In this document: positions 23,358-24,509 of the stretch, in pieces
Layout of the letters: each line of letters begins with the position of its first letter
Numbering within the stretch: position 1 is the stretch's first letter
Virus record (IMG/VR): IMGVR_UViG_3300009182_000308
Location: 1 to 24,509 of that record
Strand: one strand, 5' to 3'
Length of the DNA: 24,509 nucleotides
Source of the DNA: a virus
Made by a program: the position numbers and the translations under genes
The notes under the pieces: model-generated
The model's input: the letters and a program-made list of their open reading frames with translations, nothing else
Told to the model about the DNA's origin: nothing
Databases searched by the model: none

Positions 23358-23864
23358 TCACACCTTTCTAAGGGCTTGTAAAAAATCATCCAAGGCATCG
23401 TCAGCCGACACCTCTTCTTCTTTGTTCACGTTATTAACGTGTTCGATGGAAATTATAGGCGCTCTTGACGATTCAAAGGGGGCCAGCTTATCAGCAATCT
23501 TGGCTTTGTCTTTGATGTCTAGCTCATCAGACTGCATAGCATCAATCAAAACTTCCATAGCGGTCTTGAGTGGCGGCAGACCTTTGGACGCACGTTCATC
23601 ATTTAGCTTGTTAAACAAAGCGCCGTATTCTGTTACTCGGTTGACAATAGATTTTGGCCTACCATTACTGGGTATGGTTGTACCCATATTGGGTCGAGGC
23701 TCTTTTGGTGGTTGCTGACCAGTAGATAATGCAAGTGCTTTTTTCTCTGCCTTTTTCATTTGATAATACTGTCGTTTTTTTTCTTTTAATTCTTCACTAG
23801 AAACATGACTGCCTTCAGGACGAATATCACCGTGGATTAAATCATCTGGATGTGGTAGTTTCAT
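23358..23864 (-). CDS. Candidate terminase small subunit
   Basis: A 168-residue protein encoded at the start of the packaging genes. Residues 22-47 are a charged helix (SSEELKEKKRQYYQMKKAEK). The C-terminal part (about 100-150) has helices LKTAMEVLIDAMQSDELDIK and KAKIADKLAPFESSRAP, reminiscent of the region in small terminase-like proteins ahead of the oligomerisation or C-terminal segment. The end is acidic (NKEEEVSADDALDDFLQALR). Small terminases bind the packaging site and hand DNA to the large subunit. However, five small genes separate it from the large terminase gene, and I see no definite helix-turn-helix, so this is moderate. It overlaps the GNAT gene by ATGA. Confidence 0.5.
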   Translation of the reverse strand: MKLPHPDDLIHGDIRPEGSHVSSEELKEKKRQYYQMKKAEKKALALSTGQQPPKEPRPNMGTTIPSNGRPKSIVNRVTEYGALFNKLNDERASKGLPPLKTAMEVLIDAMQSDELDIKDKAKIADKLAPFESSRAPIISIEHVNNVNKEEEVSADDALDDFLQALRKV

Positions 23865-24367
23865 TTTAAATCCTTAATAGCATTCTCTGTTCGTATCCAG
23901 GCATAACTTCCGTTTGTTTGAAACCCACGCTTTTGGTGTATTCTCATAAACGCATTATGTTCTGCCCTGATACTGGTTGAACAGATAACCGGAATATGCC
24001 AAGTATGTGCCCACAATATATGCTGGTCAATCATCTGATTAATTAATCTCACCCTGGTCTTTGCAGGCAATGATAAATCAACATGGTGGAACTTGGCATT
24101 ACTGATCTCTTCATTGGCATAGGTCGTATACCCACCCCGGTCAAACCAACAGTACCCCAATAACCGAATCTCATCCCAATTCCTGCAAACAGCAATGAAC
24201 TCTCTACCCTTGTCAAAGAGCTGAACAGTAGAAGCAATGGTCACGTTCTTACGAAACACATTCCTGTCTCGGGTAAGAATGCCATCAGCCTCTTGCCCAA
24301 ACACGCTGTCTGCCATTTCAACAATATCGTCCACATCATGCAGTGGGTGTGCCAATGTCCATTCCAT
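23861..24367 (-). CDS. GNAT-like acetyltransferase at the head of the late operon
   Basis: A 168-residue protein starting MEWTLAHPLHDVDDIVEMAD. I placed the start at ATG 24367 because AAGGAG lies five bases upstream; the frame also extends to 24442 without such a signal. The layout suits a GNAT fold: an N-terminal strand and helices, central strands with FIAVCRNWDEIRLLGYCWF (58-75), a helix after the strand (RVRLINQMIDQHILWAHTWH, 105-124), then ICSTSIRAEHNAFMRIHQKR and GFQTNGSYAWIRT (128-160), close to GNAT C-terminal segments. An acetyl-CoA-binding Q/RxxGxG/A loop is not obvious, so activity is uncertain. The target could be a host or virion protein, or a small molecule. Confidence 0.6.
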   Translation of the reverse strand: MEWTLAHPLHDVDDIVEMADSVFGQEADGILTRDRNVFRKNVTIASTVQLFDKGREFIAVCRNWDEIRLLGYCWFDRGGYTTYANEEISNAKFHHVDLSLPAKTRVRLINQMIDQHILWAHTWHIPVICSTSIRAEHNAFMRIHQKRGFQTNGSYAWIRTENAIKDLK

Positions 24368-24389
24368 ACATTCTCCTTGCAATGCGCGA

Positions 24390-24420
24390 ATTGTAGCAAC
24401 CAAAAAAACTTTTAGGGCAA
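24390..24420 (-). promoter_or_regulatory. Possible sigma70 promoter ahead of the packaging genes
   Basis: On the minus strand TTGCCC (24420-24415) is followed, after 19 bases, by TACAAT (24395-24390) with an extended -10 TG two bases upstream (TGCTACAAT). Transcription would start about 6-8 bases later, just ahead of the strong AAGGAG site of the GNAT-like gene, giving a short leader. The spacing is longer than optimal and the -35 match is 4 of 6, so this is a candidate only. Otherwise 24368-24509 holds no supported gene: it is AT-rich and includes a small GAAA-loop hairpin (24446-24459). Confidence 0.35.
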
Positions 24421-24509
24421 AAATTTTTATATAGGCTTCCAAGTACTACATTTCTGTAGGCAACATCTTTGTATAAACCCGTGTTTATTGGCACTTTACC
24501 CATGTTTTG

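Noticed and set aside
24368-24442. Upstream extension of the GNAT-like gene to ATG 24442
   Set aside because: It has no ribosome binding site and reads through the candidate promoter, while ATG 24367 has a strong AAGGAG site.
24446-24459. Hairpin CTACA-GAAA-TGTAG
   Set aside because: Only five base pairs and not followed by a U run, so not a convincing terminator. It could be a chance inverted repeat.
24336-24503. Possible 55-residue minus-strand frame at the right edge
   Set aside because: It overlaps the start of the GNAT-like gene in another frame, has no clear ribosome binding site and a random-looking composition.

Overview
The window is the virion-assembly (late structural) region of a tailed bacteriophage. 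I can support 25 protein genes, one cut by the left edge, and all lie on the minus strand. Transcription therefore runs from the right edge (about 24.4 kb) to the left edge. I see no credible plus-strand gene, tRNA, rRNA, CRISPR array or insertion sequence. Genes are packed with gaps of a few bases or ATGA/TAATG overlaps, and nearly all have a purine-rich ribosome binding site (AAGGA, AAAGG or AAGGAG), as expected for a phage of a Gram-negative bacterium. The portal protein, the putative adaptor, a gp10-like tail protein and the lack of any tape-measure, sheath or baseplate gene point to a short-tailed (podovirus-type) virion. The host cannot be read from the sequence.

Right part (24.5-20.3 kb, packaging): a possible promoter at 24390-24420, a GNAT-like acetyltransferase, a candidate small terminase, a 50-residue basic protein, four small proteins of unknown role, and the large terminase. 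Middle (20.3-13 kb, head): P22-like portal, a small portal-scaffold linker gene, scaffolding protein, SU10-type major capsid protein, a putative abundant capsid accessory protein, an unknown protein and a putative head-tail adaptor. Rho-independent terminator-like hairpins lie on both sides of the capsid accessory gene. They probably let the capsid genes be expressed more strongly than the tail genes.

Left part (13-0 kb, tail and host recognition): a 1060-residue mosaic tail fibre, a 666-residue beta-repeat adhesin, two small tail-associated proteins, a gp10-like tail protein, a 946-residue receptor-binding or tail-tip protein, a tail fibre assembly chaperone, two low-complexity Gly/Gln-rich proteins, a 108-residue unknown, and the start of another gene at the left edge. 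The last four could be ejection or internal virion proteins, by position and composition only.

The genes form an ordinary late operon, not an obviously new kind of system. The most notable observations are: a slippery A7 heptamer directly before the stop of the 946-residue tail gene, placed so that a -1 slip would fuse it to the assembly chaperone; one tail-module sequence present in three separate proteins; strict avoidance of TTA/CTA/TCA codons over long stretches of the two capsid genes; and helix-compatible 22- and 18-residue repeats in the Gly/Ala/Gln-rich protein.
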